Assembly: GCF_030272615.1 (NCBI RefSeq)
Contig: NC_081414.1
Span: 333,919,427 to 333,983,426, forward strand
Reading direction: 5' to 3'
DNA: 64,000 nt
Origin: Cryptomeria japonica
Taxonomy: Eukaryota > Streptophyta > Pinopsida > Cupressales > Cupressaceae
Numbering within the stretch: position 1 is the stretch's first letter; each line of letters opens with the position of its first letter. The notes beneath the pieces are model-generated. The model worked only from the letters and a program-made list of their open reading frames with translations. It made no database searches and was not told the origin of the DNA. Made by a program: the position numbers and the translations under genes. Below, piece by piece: positions 1 to 11,713 of this stretch.

Positions 1-607
1 TGTTCCTTTCCCAAAAAGGTCTCTTCCGAGTTATAACAATATCTCTAGGCCCATCAGTAGGATCCATAGGCTCAACTGGATCATTGTGCATCTTAGGTTC
101 TGAAGTCTCCCTCTGGATCTCGGGATCTGAAGGCTCCCTCTGAATCTCAGGATCATGATCAATATTCATATCTTGAGGAAGAGCTTCATCTTCCAAGCAC
201 GAACCCTTGGATTTCTTGAATGCAACATCTTCCTCAAAAGTAACATCTCTGCTGACCTCAATGTACCTCTATCCTGGAATGTAGATTATGTAGGCCTTGG
301 AAGATTCGTTGTAGCCCACAAATATTCCTCTCTTGCCAGAAGGTTCCAACTTGGTTCTCTTGTCTTTAGGCACATGTACATATACAGGACATCCAAAGAT
401 CCTCAAGTGACTGATATCAGGCTTGATCCCTAAAAAGGCTTCTTCTGGAGTCATATTCTGCAATATCCGATGAGGGCATCTAATCTGAATATATACAACT
501 ATTCTAGAAGCTTCTACCCATAGAAAAGTCTAAAGATCCTGATCAAGAATCATGGCTTTTGCAGCTTCAACTATAGATCTATTCTTCCTTTCTACAACCC
601 TGTTTTG
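1..607 (-). pseudogene. copia integrase C-terminal part and linker towards RT (partial)
   Basis: Continues the pol frame after the stop at 608. The residues VVERKN just past it carry the third integrase catalytic residue (Glu). Further on, 269-463 reads TPEEAFLGIKP, LRIFGCPVYVHVPK and GIFVGYNESSKAY, the standard copia integrase tail. Beyond that the frame reads a Pro/Glu/Asp-rich linker with short repeats (EIQREPSDPEIQRETSEP) that normally precedes reverse transcriptase. Additional stops occur within this stretch. It is truncated by the window at base 1. Confidence 0.85.
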
Positions 608-1927
608 CTAAGGGTTGTAGGGAACACAAAACTCCCTCTTGATCCTTGCCTCAATGCAAAAATCATGAAAGCTACCCGAGGTGTATTCACCTCCATTGTC
701 AGACCTTGACACTTTAATTCTTTTTCTAGATAAGTTATCTACTAAGGCCTTGAACTCTTTGAATCTACCTAGGACTTCATCAGACTCTTTAGACTTTAAG
801 AAATAAATCCAAGTCTTCCTAGAGTAGTCATCTATGAAGGTTACATAGTACAAGAATCCTCTAGGAGATGCAACTGATATAGGTCCACATAAATCAGAAT
901 GCACAAGAGCTAATATTTCTTTTGACCTACTCTCACTACTATGAAATGGACTTTTAGTGTTTTTACCCATAGCACAACCTTTACAAGTATCATTATGAAC
1001 ATGATTGAGTTTAGGCATACCTTTAACCATCCTTTCTAAGGTTGGAAGAGCTCGGAAGTGAAGATGTCCAAGTCTTCTATGCCACAGTTCGCTTGAACTG
1101 GAGGAGTCATGAAGGAGAGCTTGGACTGAACGAGTGGAAAGCTTGTACAAGCTTTCATACCGATTCCCAATCACACGAGCAGATTTGATGCTTGATTTCT
1201 TTGGCCATGCGAGTACTCTTCCTTCTGAGAATGCCACTTGATAACCTTTACCCTCCAAGGCTGAAATGGAGATAAGGTTCCTCTTGATTCCTAGCACAAA
1301 CAGGACATCGATGAGATGAAGAGAGATTCCCGAATCAAGGTTGAGGGAAGTGGCACCGAACCCTCTCATTGAATAGCGCGCATCATCTCCAATGATAACT
1401 TGGAGATAAGACTCCCTCTCAACCAAATCTGAAAGATGCTCTCGATAGCCAATGATGTTTCTAGAAGCTCCATTGTCAATCAGCCAAGTATCACTATCTG
1501 TGGGAACATTGCTAGACAAGGCTGAAATGAAGAGGAATTCATTGGAGTTGGCTTTTGCTTCCTTCTGATTTGAAACTTCACTGATGTTGACCCCTTGTTG
1601 CATTGCTCTTGACTGGCAGTCTCTCGCATAGTGACCAAACTTGTCACATCTCAAGCACTGAACGCGGGAGAGGTCTTTCTTCTTCTTCTTAGAATCAAGT
1701 GCAAATGCTGACCCTTGATCTCTGTTTCCCTTGAAGTTGCCTTTCTTGCAATTTCCTCCTTTCTTCTTGACGGATTGGGTAACAAGAACATGAGAGTCTT
1801 CACCATGAGAGCTCTTGAATATACCTCTTGCAGCCGGCCTAGATTCCTCTTGAATGCAATCAGCATGGAGGCGGTCAAACTTGAGAAATTTGGATCTCCA
1901 CTTATGCCTTGGATAAATGGCTCCCAT
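608..1927 (-). pseudogene. copia zinc knuckle, protease, GAG-pre-integrase and integrase core
   Basis: A 439-codon open stretch. Domains in order: CCHC knuckle CLRCDKFGHYARDC; protease site WLIDNGASRN, where the usual catalytic DSGA reads DNGA, so the protease may be inactive; GAG-pre-integrase LWHRRLGHLHFRALPTLERM with the H-H-C-C zinc pattern completed by CKGCAMGK; integrase core with catalytic Asp in HSDLCGPI and in SDNGGEY. The stop at 608 falls in NP*QN, where copia integrases have NPQQN, so a Gln codon became TAG. The open stretch has no authentic start; it is entered from gag by a frameshift. Confidence 0.9.
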
Positions 1928-2397
1928 GAGTAAGGAAGACCATTCAATGCAAGCATGACTAGGTCCTTGTCCACAATTTCATCTCCAATGGCGCTGAGCT
2001 GATCTCTCAATTCTGAAATCTTCATGAAGTAGGTGATGACTGAATCTCCCTTTGCCATTTTGACTTGATGAAGTTGCTGACATAATGCAAGTGCTCTACT
2101 TGTGTTGTTGATCTCATACATCCCCTACAATGTCTTGAACATATCAATGGCTGAAGACATCTTGGAGATGATGGGAACAAGATGATCTTTCACGGAGTCA
2201 ATGAGGATCTTCTTGGCTTTGACTGCATTCTTTTTTAACTGAAGCTTCTCATCTTGATCTTCAAGTTCAGATTGCTCCTTTCCTTGCATGAACTCCAAAA
2301 GATCATTTCCTTCTAGGGTGACAAGGATTCTAAATTTCCATGAGGTGAAGTTCGATGCACCTTCAAGTCTATCCTCAACTTTCAGACCATACACCAT
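1651..2397 (-). pseudogene. copia gag (UBN2-type), broken
   Basis: Begins at the ATG at 2397, 79 bp inside the primer-binding site. The N-terminal part reads LEGASNFTSWKFRI, typical for copia gag. One in-frame TAG at 2125-2127 splits it from the next part (from 2121), which holds LALCQQLHQVKMAKGDSVI, VMLALNGLPYSWEPF and the end of the gag domain. Near 1.9 kb the reading frame shifts by one base into the zinc-knuckle/pol frame (FDRLHADCIQEESR). Gag forms the virus-like particle in the cytoplasm in this family; this copy cannot make it intact. Confidence 0.88.
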
Positions 2398-2475
2398 CTT
2401 GAATGCTGGAAATGGTGTGAAAAATAAGAAATAGGAGCGCTGCTACAAAGTCTGATCACAACTGAGACAGCCTTA

Positions 2476-2487
2476 GCTCTGATACCA
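2476..2487 (-). other. primer-binding site, initiator Met-tRNA type
   Basis: The minus strand reads TGGTATCAGAGC, the standard plant copia primer-binding site complementary to the 3' end of initiator tRNA-Met. It directly abuts the inner LTR end, which fixes the LTR border at 2488. Confidence 0.93.
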
Positions 2488-2784
2488 TGTTAATTTAGGA
2501 TCAGACTGTAGCAAAAAATAATCAGAAATAACAGAACCAAATCAATGTACACAATAAACACCAAGTATATCCTAGGAAAACCTCCCTCTTGGAGGTGAAA
2601 AACCCAACAACAATTCTCAGATCTTATTAGCAATAATCAAATGTATCTTTACAATGAGCTTCAACACTTGAAGCAATCAGCAAACTATGCACAGTAGTAT
2701 AATATCTTCAACCTAGGGCAAACTGCAATGATGAAATTATCTGCAATACATATAATGTTGCTGTCACAAGCAGGGTTGCAGTCA

Positions 2785-3010
2785 CTAAGGTGAAGTTCGC
2801 TGATCCTAGGATGAGGTTCGCTGCCTTCAGGGAAAGTTCGCTGCCTCCAAAGATAGTTCGCTGTCACTAAATGATGTTCGCTGTCCTTACAATGATGATT
2901 GCTGTCAGAAAATGGTGTTCGCTGTCTTCAAGAATAATTCGCTAAGTTCCGCTGTTAATCTTAGATGAATTCGCTGAATGGAGAATACAATCGCTGTGTG
3001 AATGATGTCC
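2785..3010. repeat. degenerate short tandem repeat with TTCGCTG core inside copia LTR
   Basis: About ten copies of TTCGCTG or close variants (GTTCGCTGTC, ATTCGCTAA, ATTGCTGTC) recur every 17-25 bp. The intervening bases vary. The array lies upstream of the LTR TATA box in element orientation, where enhancer repeats are expected (inference). Confidence 0.7.
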
Positions 3011-3030
3011 TTGAACAATGATTGCTGACT

Positions 3031-3042
3031 TGTATATATAGG
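3031..3042 (-). promoter_or_regulatory. TATA box of the copia LTR (predicted)
   Basis: The minus strand reads CCTATATATAC, downstream of sequence next to the element's outer end and upstream of the TTCGCTG array in coordinates. The position is compatible with an LTR core promoter. No transcript evidence is available. Confidence 0.45.
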
Positions 3043-3293
3043 CAACTTAGCCTTTTGATTCTCCAAGTCTGCTAGCATAAGGAACACATTTAATTACAAT
3101 CAAATGCATTAGGGTGGCGCCAAAACTGAAATTAGGTCCACACGCTATAGATGACCTCAATTAAGGGTCAGTTACAACACATTACAGACTTTATGATTAT
3201 TGCAAGATAGGACGTGACTAAGGCCAAGGGCCAATTAGTCACTAAACCGCGCTAGGTCAGCCCTAGAAGGGATCCAACCTAGCTATATCAACA

Positions 3294-3759
3294 ACACCAC
3301 CTTCCATCTCTTGTTGAGTTTAATGTCTGTAACATGAAGCTTTAGGACTTTGGCCCATTAGATTTCTACATCTTAGAAAAATGCATCACTATCAAGTTTT
3401 GTTTGTTTGTCTTAGACCCAGGCAGATTTAATGAAGTGAAAGTCTGAACTGAATCAAACTGCCATATGCAGAGAATTGGTTTCATGTTTTTAGAAGAAAA
3501 GCACAATACATGACAAAATATCATGCAAAAAGTATTGGTTGGAGGTATCCAGTAGTGATAAGTGTTAGGTAGTGTATGCTACTGCGGTCGGTGAAGCTGC
3601 AGTAGTAATAATTTATTTATCTAACACTCACTACACCTTAAAATTATTATCGCCTAATAACTTAACCTAGGGACTCCCTCCCAGCTTATCCCCCTCCCTG
3701 TGCCACTATGGGTCTTATAGCTTATTAGATACCCTTTTATATGATTCCCTTGACACCTA
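3294..3759. other. intronic or old repeat sequence, nothing recognised
   Basis: AT-rich sequence between the copia LTR and a copia remnant. No open frame, RNA gene or clear repeat end could be supported. Confidence 0.5.
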
Positions 3760-4150
3760 ATTTGTCTCTAAACCTTAGAAACTTTCTTTCACACAATGCT
3801 TTGGCGAAAATATCTGCAACTTAATCTTTGGTATTGTAGTAGACAGGCTAAATTGCATTATTTTGGATCAATTCTTTAATGCAGTGATGAGAATCACTAC
3901 ATGTTTTATTTATACATGGTAGATAGGATTCCTTGCCAGTTGTATTGTACTTTTGTTATCACATGTATGTATATAGTGTTCATTTTGTGGAAAATACAAA
4001 TCATTGAGTATTCTTCTCAACCATACTACTCCAAATAATGCTTTTTGTATACTCTGCATTTCTTCATGACGATAAATTTGTTGCTTTCTGTTACACCATT
4101 CAATAGAACCTAACCCAAGGTTGAACACAACCTATACTAGATTTTTTATC
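3760..4150 (-). pseudogene. remnant of copia RNase H / pol C-terminus
   Basis: The open stretch 3910-4128 reads GSIEWCNRKQQ, GVVWLRRILNDLYFPQ and CDNKSTIQLARNP, the conserved end of copia RNase H. With stops, the frame goes on towards 3770 in the usual tail that precedes the polypurine tract (LQIFSPKHC-like, matching the family's ADIFTK.L). No reverse transcriptase or LTR is attached. It is separate from the element at 1-3293, which lies downstream with its own 5' end facing this remnant. Confidence 0.75.
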
Positions 4151-4519
4151 ATCAACACAGCCAGCCCACAAGAATCTGTAGACCTTTGTTTTTGCCTATT
4201 CTACTTTAATAGGTTTACATAGTAAAAGGAAATATAGAGTTACAAAACATAGGAATATAAATAACTTGCAACATATTCAAAACATATAGCTTTATTATTA
4301 ATTCTCAGATATGCAATAAGTACATAATATCATCAAAGTGGTCATCGACTATGAATAACAAGAACACATATATAGTAGACTGATGTTAGTTAAGGCTACG
4401 AACCATCAGTAACTTCTAACAACCAACTAACGACCGATTGGGGACTAACACATCTGAATACAAAACATAATTATATATTACATAGCCGTCTATAGCATAT
4501 TTACTTTATTCTTTGCTGA

Positions 4520-4980
4520 CTACATCAGCCCCTCCAAAATAAAGTCGTCTTCTAGACAACACAAACAAAATTGGGAGCTATACACTACAAAATTGAAGAA
4601 AATGCTATTGAGAGGAGGGAGGATGAGAAGACATCCTTGGATGCACTGGGGACGTAGGTGTGGATGTATTAGAGGGTTGCCAGCAAAGTCGCTGAAGACG
4701 CTGATTGGCCACCAGCGCATGCTCCTGACTTCCTTCACCATGTGAGCAGCCTCCATTAGGTGGTTTTTTGTCTTCTCTAACTCTTGCTCCCTCTCCTACA
4801 ACTTACACTTCATCTTCTCCAACTCCTACTCCTATAACTTGCCTTCTCACTCAACTATCTGCATGTCCCATTCTACAAGTTGTGTGTCTCATTCTGCTAA
4901 CTGTGTCTCTCTCAGCTAGTTGTCTATCTCTCTCGGCCAACTACTCCAGAGACTTCTGGATCTGATCGGCCAACCCTATG
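4520..4980 (-). pseudogene. relic of a gypsy-associated coiled-coil ORF
   Basis: The minus strand reads the heptad-like series AERDTQLAE, QLVEWDMQIVE, ELEKMKCKL and EREQELEKTKNHL, with stops, then EAAHMVKEV. The string EAAHMVK recurs in the coiled-coil part of the extra ORF of the gypsy element at about 12.0 kb. The final residues CCLEDDFILEGLM look like the end of a retroelement polyprotein. This is a decayed piece of a related element; its ends were not found. Confidence 0.6.
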
Positions 4981-4997
4981 ACATTGTTGTTATCAAT

Positions 4998-5066
4998 TAT
5001 TGACATATATATATCTCTTTCCCTCTCTCTCTATAATATATTAATATATATATATATATATATAAA
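4998..5066. repeat. TA/CT microsatellite
   Basis: ATATATAT, then CTCTCTCT, then a run of about 12 TA dinucleotides. Simple sequence in the intron. Confidence 0.9.
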
Positions 5067-5483
5067 TCTACGTTAACAAGAGACCCGTCTCCTACCCCTT
5101 GAAATGCGTACCGGAAACTTCTCAATGTACAAACCACTTAGATTGGCTATGGTACTAGTATTATAAGCAATTTTCATTTCAATTTTTGTTCAATTTTAAA
5201 TTTAACGTTAAACTTTACCACTGCTCTTGTTTTCAAAGTTCTATGTCATGATATTTTCTAAAGATTATTAAATTTTAAAAAAATTGGCGTCTCAAAGTAC
5301 CCCCATCTCCTATTTTTGAAATTTAGTCATACCAGTACCGGTAACAATCTCCTACATCTCCAAGTACCCGTCTCCAAGTAACCTTGATATATATATTAAA
5401 TTTGTATACTGTCGTCCCCTATTTTTGGCTCTCTAGGAAACAAGTCCCATGCTGTCCCCCCATCCCTATCCCTAAACTTCTGT
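5067..5483. other. intronic sequence, nothing recognised
   Basis: AT-rich stretch between the microsatellite and the GGAAC duplication of element A. It contains repeated short phrases such as GTCTCC / CTACATCTCC but no supported gene. Confidence 0.5.
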
Positions 5484-6289
5484 GGAACTGTTGATGTGTT
5501 TTTTATGCACATAACAATACAGAATAAATTACCAAAGTAATTTACCCTCTCTTGAACCAAATCACCTCAGATGCTAAGAATGAGATCAACTAAAATGATT
5601 CCAAGGTTTCTACATGTCAGGTCTTGACGAGTGGGTAAGTTCAGTGGTTGATGTGAATTGCTGTGTTTCACTTTGGGGACTTACGCAAATGTTTGGATTA
5701 TCATGAATGATGTGGAATAGGTGTGTTGACAACTTAAGATTTATCAATAAGGCTCTGGATTTACTTCTTACTAAAAAAGGGGGAAAAAGAATAGGGTTTA
5801 GGAAATCTATTCTAAAACTAGGAATGTAGGAAATGATGAATGGATCTAGTGGAATCAAACCAGGCAAGGTCTCACAATTAGGTATTGACACAAGCTTAGT
5901 GCAATCATCTAAGGTATAATTAACGATTTTCAAACTATTACCATCAAACGTAGACACCATCCAAGTTGATGCTTGTCAACGGACGCATAATAGTTGAAGT
6001 TATGCTTACTCAAACTCTAGTTGACCACACAAGGTGCACTTACCAGCGGCAAGAGGCTAGTGGTATGGATTAAGGATTCCACACAAATAAATTCAACAAA
6101 TCTTCCACTCAATCTAACATACATGAAAATAAATTCTAATCTAAATTCTAATCTAACTTGGAGGAATTGAGAACCATGAATGCAAATACAACATTTGAAG
6201 AGCAAAATCACCAACAATTGAGCAATGATTAGGATTCAAATAGCTGCAGCATATACCAACAATTCTACAAAAACTCTCTCTTACAAATG

Positions 6290-6460
6290 AGAGACAAAGG
6301 GGCATATATAGAGTCTCTTACAAAAATGGATGGCCCAGATTGATCTAAGATCAACGGCCGAGATCATGCCAACAAAACCCTAGAATTGCCCTAAATAGGG
6401 TTACATCAAAAATGGCACTGGGGCGAGACCTCAGCGACTGCTATCTCTGCAAGTGCTCAT
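6290..6460 (-). promoter_or_regulatory. 3' promoter cassette of copy A
   Basis: On the minus strand it contains a diverged form of the family's AAACCCTAATTAGGGTTT palindrome (AACCCTA followed by a CCTAAATAGGGTT block), the GATCTTAGATCAATCTGGGCCAT phrase in part, and the TATA box CTCTATATATGCC (6301-6315). The same arrangement exists near the 3' end of copies B, C, D, E, F and G. If the element is an LTR, this is its own core promoter. Confidence 0.6.
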
Positions 6461-6923
6461 TCAAATTGGTTCCGCAGGTCTACTATCTCCAGCGGGCCCC
6501 TACTATTCTATGGTAGTTCCCCGGTCGCGCATCCTTCCTCGTGGCGTTTACGAGGGGTTACTACCCATATCCGAGCGGCGGTGCACTTCCCATACGTTGG
6601 TGAAGCATGGCTATCGCCCCTGTACTGCTCTCGTGCTGATCGATAGTTCTCGAAGCATATGAACAGACCAAAACTACAGAGTCAACTGCTACTTATGGAT
6701 GGAACCTATGTCAGAGCCCAATGAAAAGATACCTAGTCATCATATAGGGAATCTTCTAGAAGATTCCTTCTTGCATCTCTCTCCTAGCATACTCCAAGAA
6801 TCTAGCCAATACTGAATCTAACTCCTCCATGGAAATGCTAGGCAAGGTATCCTGTTGTAAATCAATCACATCCAATGAATCCGAGCAAGCATTCAAAGTG
6901 TTCTCCCATTCAGGCATGAGCTT

Positions 6924-8141
6924 CTACGAATTATGAACATGAATCAACAAAGAGACCAAGTCATCAATCTGACTCTTCTTCAAAGAGTCCAACTGGCAAA
7001 AATACATAAATTTCATCTTGTCTCTTAATTCGGCTAAGTGTAAACCACTAGCATCACTAACATCAACACCCAATAACTCCTCAATCGAGGCAAGGATCTT
7101 CATCTGAATGTCCTGAATTAATCCTTCCATCTCCATACAACTCGATTGGGTGTTCTCATAAGCTGATTTCTTCAAGGCTAGTGCACAATACCAGCCATGG
7201 AAATTATATATGTCTCCACTGTGCACAATGTTCTCACTGACCAAGGTGGAATTAGGAACCTTCTTCAATGCCAGGAGCCGTGGAATAGTCTTCTCTTGGA
7301 TAGGCCGGAATTCTTCCCAAACTCCCTCCAAATATTGGATTCTGAATACGAGCATTATTGTCTTATCATATGCTTGCACAAACTGAGTAAGGAAATCATC
7401 TGCCTGCTTTCTTGTATTTTCAATCCACTTTTCCACCTCTGAGTGTGTACCTCTCGCTACCTCGCAGTGTGAATGTATTCCATGGTCAACTGCAATAGGG
7501 GAAATAAGGGTGGGATCTCCACGCCTTGTCCCTGCAATATACTCTCTGAGTCTAATATTTTCTTCTCTGTACCTTTCATTATCCGCAATCGTTGTGTCTA
7601 ACTTTGCATTGATTGCTTGGAGGTTGTCACCAATCTCCTGGAATTCCTGCCCTGCAAATGGACGACCAAGGGCGATTGAAGTGATCTGGAAATCCATGGG
7701 AGTAGCAGTGTCCACTGTCACGCCGGCTCTAGGAACAGCAATTTGCGCAATCCGCATTCCTGTCTCATCTCTAGCTATGTGCGACAAAATCTCCACTCTC
7801 TTGGGCTCCGTCTTCTTAGCACTCCTAACTAGGTAGTCATCACTATCATCAATAGGATGTACCTCTATCATTTGTTTACTTTTTTCCATGCTTCTCCTCA
7901 GCCATTCAGGAATAGCGGCCATTTCCATACCATCATCGAGACATACTTCTCGATCCAGTCCTTTCAATGCCGAGATAACATCCTCATTATCATCAGGATT
8001 ATCCTTAGTCCAATCATATACTTCATTTCCCAAGCTAACTTCCAAAAGGACAGTAGGGGATTCCGGCTGATCATTATTCTCATTAGGAGGTGCAAATGTC
8101 ACTGTGGCATGGAATTCCTGAATATTCTCTGGTAGTATCAC
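6924..8141 (-). pseudogene. C-terminal half of the unknown element ORF, copy A (405 codons)
   Basis: In frame with the upstream fragment across a single TAG at 8172-8174. It reads AAIPEWLRRSM, like IPDWLKERL in copy D and IPAWLKERL in copy C, and then ITSIALGRPFAGQEF and a helical segment NLQAINAKLDTTIADNERYREENIRL predicted as coiled coil. Near its end MEGLIQDIQMKI aligns with VEEIIHPI*DKV in copy D, with Gln where B and D have TAG. It ends IDDLVSLLIHVHNS. In A no stop separates the parts that are separate open stretches in D. No enzymatic motif is seen. Function unknown. Confidence 0.75.
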
Positions 8142-8171
8142 TGTGTTGGAACACAGCTGAGTCTCCTTATT

Positions 8172-10034
8172 CTATTCTGTTACTTCAATCACTTCGATTG
8201 ATGAGACACTGGGAGGGGGTGAAGGAATGATAAGTGGAGGAATGATAGTCTTCTGTTTCTTCTTCACATCCTCAATCTTCTTCCCTCTAGCCTTGACTTC
8301 TCCAAGCATGTTCTTCCTTCTCTTGGGAGCTTGACTCTCTTCGTCTGCATGAATCCTGACATCACTAACAGTCCTCTGATCATCCTTAGAAGTAGACTCT
8401 TCTGGCTTCATCCTTTCATAAGTGAAGGGAACACCCATGTCAACTAATCTGTTCATCTGCATATCTACCCATGTGCGGGAGAAATTCAAGACCTCTCTCA
8501 TCAATACATTCAGGGCAATGTCTTCTGACTCTGACCAATTTGGCAATAGGATTGCCTTCTTCATTTCATTCTCATAATGTGGGTGTGTATGATCTCTATC
8601 ATCTAATACCTGATCAGGAATGAGGAAAAGTCCACACTTCCTCATGAAATCCACTAACATTCTGGACCACATTCTTCTCTTCACTGCTTGTTCGTCCATC
8701 AGGTTAGCCCAATAATCCTCTGTCAATCTTATGAGTGAACTTCTCTCCCCTGATCCTCCCGACCTTCTTGTCTGGATCGAATCTTTCTCTTTTCTTGTAT
8801 GTTGCAGATTTGTAGAATGCAATCTCCTCACCTGCAGTGTTGGCAGCTATGGCGGATTGGCAGACCTCTGACGTCTTCCCAACTGAAATAGGGAATGTCA
8901 TTCCTGTCCTGTGCTTCTCTCTCTCTATAACATCGAACTCTAGAAGTTGTCTTACCACTTCCAACAATATCATTCTGTCAGTTGGATACCTAGGAAGTCT
9001 GTAGGGTTCAGATTGAAACCCATGAACCCTGAGGTATGTGAAAGTGGGGAACTGTATATACCACGATCCATATTTCTCTATTAACTCTGTTGCCTCCTTG
9101 AACAATCTTCTGTGGATTCCGCCCTGCAGCATCCGTGTGATGTACATAGTGAATGCATCATTCACTCTCTTGTAGTCTTCAATTTCGTGCATACTCAACT
9201 GGGGGTAGCATTCATAACTCTTAAATTGTCCTTGCCCATTCCCGACTTCACCTTTGCATATTAATCCTCTGTATGAAACAAATCGTGCAAGCAGGTACAC
9301 CACGTAGGAAGTCATGGCGAAGGACTTGGATCGCTCTACATTCCTCAGCTGGAAATCCAGATTGTCGCTTATGATCTTGGACCAATTCACTAGTGTTCCT
9401 CTAAGACAATCCTGGATGAAGTAGAGCATCCATCCATGAAATATTGCTCCCTGCGGCATTCCCATCACTCTATTGAGTAGGAATATCAAATCACTATATT
9501 CCTCCTTAAAATCTACGCACATAAGTGTCTTGGGAGCCTTGGAATGATGATTCCTAGGTTCAATCATCCACTCTTTATTAATTAAACTCTTGCATACACC
9601 CATCTTCTTTGTGTATCTGTCTGCATAATCCTCCTTGGTCACATCCTTCATGTCTATTCCGCGTGGAATTCCGAACACCTCAGCAATGGCATCCTCAGCA
9701 AGGTAGGCGATGACAACGCCCTTAGGACTCTTGATCATTCTTGTGAGTGGATCGTAACATCATGCACACTCCAGGATCAACTCACTGCACTGTATGGACT
9801 GTGGAAACCCAACGGCATGGAAAATGCCACTCTTCAAATATTCACATATGCTGGAGAAGGAACCTGATCTCTAGATCCGAACATCCGACGCTGCATCTGG
9901 TCGAAGTTCAGGAAATGCATGTTGGTATCAGCGATCTCCTTCCATCTGGATGAAATCTTAAACTCTGGATAAAATCCAGTCTCCAATTTCTTCAGCAGCT
10001 CTTTCCTTTCCTTGTATCCTGATTTTGACATCAC
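8172..10034 (-). pseudogene. N-terminal half of the unknown element ORF, copy A (three fragments)
   Basis: Fragments 9834-10034, 8704-9738 and 8172-8831 are joined by frameshifts. The first reads EFKISSRWKEIADTNMHFLNF, matching SKWSNIGDTNLGNF of copy D. The second holds AYLAEDAIAEVFGIP, EEYSDLIFLLNRVMGMPQ, YGSWYIQFPTFTYLRVHG and LPRYPTDRMILLEVVRQL, each with a close counterpart in D. The third holds RRMWSRMLVDFMRKC, a Lys/Arg-rich stretch (APKRRKNMLGEVKARGKK) that could be a nuclear signal, and a Pro-rich end. Protein similarity to D is clear although the DNA has diverged. Not recognised as any known enzyme. Confidence 0.78.
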
Positions 10035-11479
10035 ACCTGTACGAAGCTGGAAGTTAGTCCTAAGATAAAAATAAATACTTGTAATAAAATTCCTGACTTT
10101 CTAGAGATTTAACTATTTTAGAGCATGGAGTCAAGAAAATAATCCATACACTTGGTAAATTTTAGCAATTTCGCTCAAAGTGTGACAACACTAAGGCATG
10201 GAAGCCTTCCATAAAATTCATTTATAACCTCCTTATGCTTAGAAAATATGCAAGCAAAAAATGCAAAGGAGTATACCGGATAAGTGGTGACTTAGGAAAG
10301 GTGTGAAAGGTTGTGTTTTCACACAATGAATGTCTGAAGACACCTTCCGCAGTCAAAAATGGAGGTCAAAATTTTGAAGACAACCTGAAATATCAGACTT
10401 TCAAAAACATGTTGTAGTCTTCAAAATGTGCATAAAAATCAGTTTTATTGATGAAAACAATCATTTTTTGGAATGTAAGTATGGCTGGTAAAATTTAGTT
10501 TTCTGAGGACAAGTCTGAAAATCGAACACTTCAAACTTACCAGCACCTTGCAAAGTGGTTTAAATCCCTGAAAATGATGAAAAATTGCTAAGGAAACAAC
10601 CCCAAGCAAATTCGCCAAAATTGGTTAGGTGGCTGGAAATGAAAATTTCTGAGGACAACCGCCTAACAATGGAGTTTCAGACCTGCAACAGCAATAAAAT
10701 GGTCTAAAAAATGCACAGAAAACTCCATAAAACTCCTCCAAATGCTAAATGTTTAAGTTGGAATTGGCTGGGCAATAAAAACTTAAGTCTGAAAATTAAT
10801 GTCAGCCATTAATGGAGGTCAAAAATCTAAAGCAAACCTCAGATCTGAAGCGAATCAGCAGGCTGGAAGTGATGGCAGCCACCAAACATGCATGAAAATC
10901 ATCAAAATATGGCACCAAAACACCTCCCAAGCAAAATCGAATTTTTCTCAAGAGTAGCGCCAAAATGTAATTCTGAAAATTGATGTCAATGGCAGCAATC
11001 TGCAACAATAAAGGATGGCAGCAATCTGGAAAAATCGCCCAAGTTGGGGTTGGATACCCCAAACACAAAAAACCGCCTTCCTTAGCAAAAATCGAAATTT
11101 TCAAAATTCTGAAAATTGTGGTTAATGGCAACAATCTGCAGCAATGAAGGTCTGAATAGCAGCAAAAATGGAGGAGTAAAAATTGCCCAAGTTGGAGAAA
11201 AATCGCTTTCATGGAGACACTTGGCAGAAATAATAATAAAATAATGCTGAAGTTTCTCTCATATACTTGCTTTCACCTCCAACTTTCACCACACAAGCAA
11301 TGTGGGATAAAAAACACTTGTATAAATACTTGCTTGGTGAAACCCTAACTTGCTTCTAGAAGGTTCAAACATTAAATGATTATTGCAAGTTATTAAATTT
11401 GCTTTTAAATTTTAAATAATCATTTAATAATTATTTAAAAGCAATCAAAATGGGGCTTATTTATTAAAATATTGCAATT
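10035..11479 (-). promoter_or_regulatory. leader and first promoter region of copy A
   Basis: No gene. It contains a TATA-like box (minus strand GTATTTATA, 11321-11329) and a long AT-rich leader with repeated phrases such as GGCAGCAATCTG and TCTGAAAATTGATGTCA. Copies B and D also have a TATA box 0.5-0.6 kb upstream of the ORF start. That this drives the ORF is inferred from position. Confidence 0.5.
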
Positions 11480-11713
11480 TAAATCCAAAATAAAGCCTCC
11501 AGGGAAAATTCGCTATCAGTTGGGATTAAAAAATCCCTTTAAAAATCACTTAAGTGTCAAAATTTGCCCCATAGGGGAAATTCGACCCATGCTTGGACAA
11601 AAATCCATGCTCAATTTCATCAAAATGCACATAAAAACCCTCTCAGGGGAGATTCGATGTGAGTTTGGACAAAAATCCACACTCAAAACTCACTTAACTT
11701 GGAAAAATACCTC
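11480..11713 (-). repeat. minisatellite of copy A, part 1
   Basis: Units of about 60-70 bp built on GGGGAAATTCGACCC ... TTGGACAAAAATCC. The array is split by the gypsy insertion and goes on at 21107. The two flanks share the same unit, which confirms that they were once contiguous. Confidence 0.8.

Larger units (their letters stand above)
1..3293 (-). mobile_element. Ty1/copia LTR retrotransposon, cut by left window edge
   Basis: Reading right to left, the element shows an LTR (3293-2488), a primer-binding site, gag, a CCHC zinc knuckle, protease and integrase, then runs off the window before reverse transcriptase. The order protease-integrase-(RT) defines Ty1/copia. The coding region is broken by an in-frame stop in gag, a frameshift near 1.9 kb and a stop at 608, so this copy is not autonomous. 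It lies in the same strand sense as the host gene, in the intron after the last visible RUS exon. The 3' LTR and the target-site duplication cannot be checked because the left half is missing. Confidence 0.92.
2488..3293 (-). repeat. 5' LTR of the copia element (about 806 bp)
   Basis: On the minus strand it starts TGTTGATATAGC (3293) and ends CTAAATTAACA (2488) next to the primer-binding site, giving TG...CA ends. The outer end is ambiguous by 3 bp because of a CAACAACA run. It contains a TATA-like CCTATATATAC and a degenerate array of TTCGCTG motifs. The matching 3' LTR is outside the window. Confidence 0.85.

Noticed and set aside
155-433. Plus-strand open frame at the left edge
   Set aside because: Antisense shadow of the copia integrase tail.
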